In this document: positions 33,102 through 33,131 of the stretch, in pieces | Layout: each line of letters opens with the position of its first letter | How positions within the stretch are numbered: position 1 is the stretch's first letter | Assembly (NCBI GenBank): GCA_028282685.1 | Contig: JANQHK010000060.1 | Span: 1-33,131 of the forward strand | From: Phycisphaeraceae bacterium | GTDB lineage: Bacteria > Planctomycetota > Phycisphaerae > Phycisphaerales > Zrk34 | Direction of reading: 5' to 3' | Length of the DNA: 33,131 nucleotides | The notes under the pieces: model-generated | What the model was told of the DNA's origin: nothing | Databases searched by the model: none | What the model saw: only the letters and a program-made list of their open reading frames with translations | Position numbers and translations under genes: made by a program

Positions 33102-33131
33102 TCTACCCCCTCACCCAACCTCTCCCCCACA
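33102..33131 (-). repeat. Palindromic GC-rich repeat element, copy 2 (short form, cut by window end)
   Basis: Read on the minus strand, TGTGGGGGAGAGGT is followed after one T by GGGTGAGGGGGTAGA. These two segments are identical to 13871-13884 and 13913-13927 of copy 1. The 28 bases between them in copy 1 are replaced by a single T here. The element reaches the last base of the window, so its outer boundary is unknown. Confidence 0.7.

Larger units (their letters stand above)
32970..33131. other. Intergenic region after the large cluster, with palindromes, to window end
   Basis: No gene is visible in this 162-bp end. It holds a TTGATG-rich spacer (32990-33010) and then nested palindromes: 33039-33059, 33068-33075 with 33109-33116, and the repeat copy at 33102-33131, which probably continues past the window edge. 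No U-tract follows any hairpin, so a canonical intrinsic terminator for the cluster was not identified. Confidence 0.55.

Overview
The window is a GC-rich (roughly 60 % by eye), densely coded stretch of a diderm bacterial chromosome. A heptosyltransferase-type GT9, an LptF/LptG pair and a GnnA-like sugar-nucleotide dehydrogenase point to a lipopolysaccharide outer membrane. The long MoxR/DUF58/VWA envelope cluster, with a secreted squalene-cyclase-fold protein, PQQ-type beta-propellers, a DUF4175-like protein and an NPCBM protein, is a combination I associate with Planctomycetota, possibly Phycisphaerae. The phylum assignment is inference; no rRNA or marker gene settles it. No tRNA, rRNA, insertion sequence, phage gene or CRISPR array was seen.

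Layout. 1-459: 3' end of a GT9 glycosyltransferase. 528-947: a small DUF4870 membrane protein whose proline-rich N-terminus carries an in-frame TAG. 1080-1718 (minus): a secreted protein of unknown function; two convergent intrinsic terminators separate it from the DUF4870 gene. 2146-4892 (plus): a CreD-like membrane protein, pyrE and a UPF0104/LPG-synthase-type membrane protein. 4943-7811 (minus): lptG-like and lptF-like LPS-export permeases, divergent from the GnnA-like gene at 7910-8950. 8993-9349 (minus): a small one-TM protein resembling ExbD/TolR. 9415-10368: a first DUF58 protein.

10689-32969 is one co-directional run of eleven genes that looks like a single large operon interrupted by one repeat-bearing gap. 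In order: secreted alpha/alpha-barrel (prenyltransferase/squalene-oxidase repeat) protein; MoxR AAA+ ATPase; second DUF58; BatA-type VWA membrane protein; 1522-aa secreted protein with two PQQ-like beta-propellers; a second VWA membrane protein with a transmembrane hairpin inside its VWA domain; DUF4175-like membrane protein; secreted coiled-coil protein with a poly-Gln tract; secreted TPR-like protein; secreted NPCBM protein with four small beta-barrel-like repeats; and a 965-aa double HtrA-type protein whose second protease domain has lost all three catalytic residues. Four junctions overlap by 4 bp (ATGA or GTGA), indicating translational coupling.

By analogy with characterised MoxR-VWA (Bat-like) systems, the AAA+ ATPase, DUF58 and VWA proteins could form a cytoplasm-to-envelope remodelling or maturation machine, with the secreted propeller, coiled-coil, TPR, NPCBM and protease/pseudoprotease proteins as its periplasmic side. 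That coupling is inference from gene order and domain content. It is the best candidate here for an undescribed system.

A palindromic, GC-rich repeat family is present as two oppositely oriented copies, at 13860-13927 inside the big cluster and at 33102-33131 at the window edge, each with a companion CCCTCCC-type palindrome nearby.
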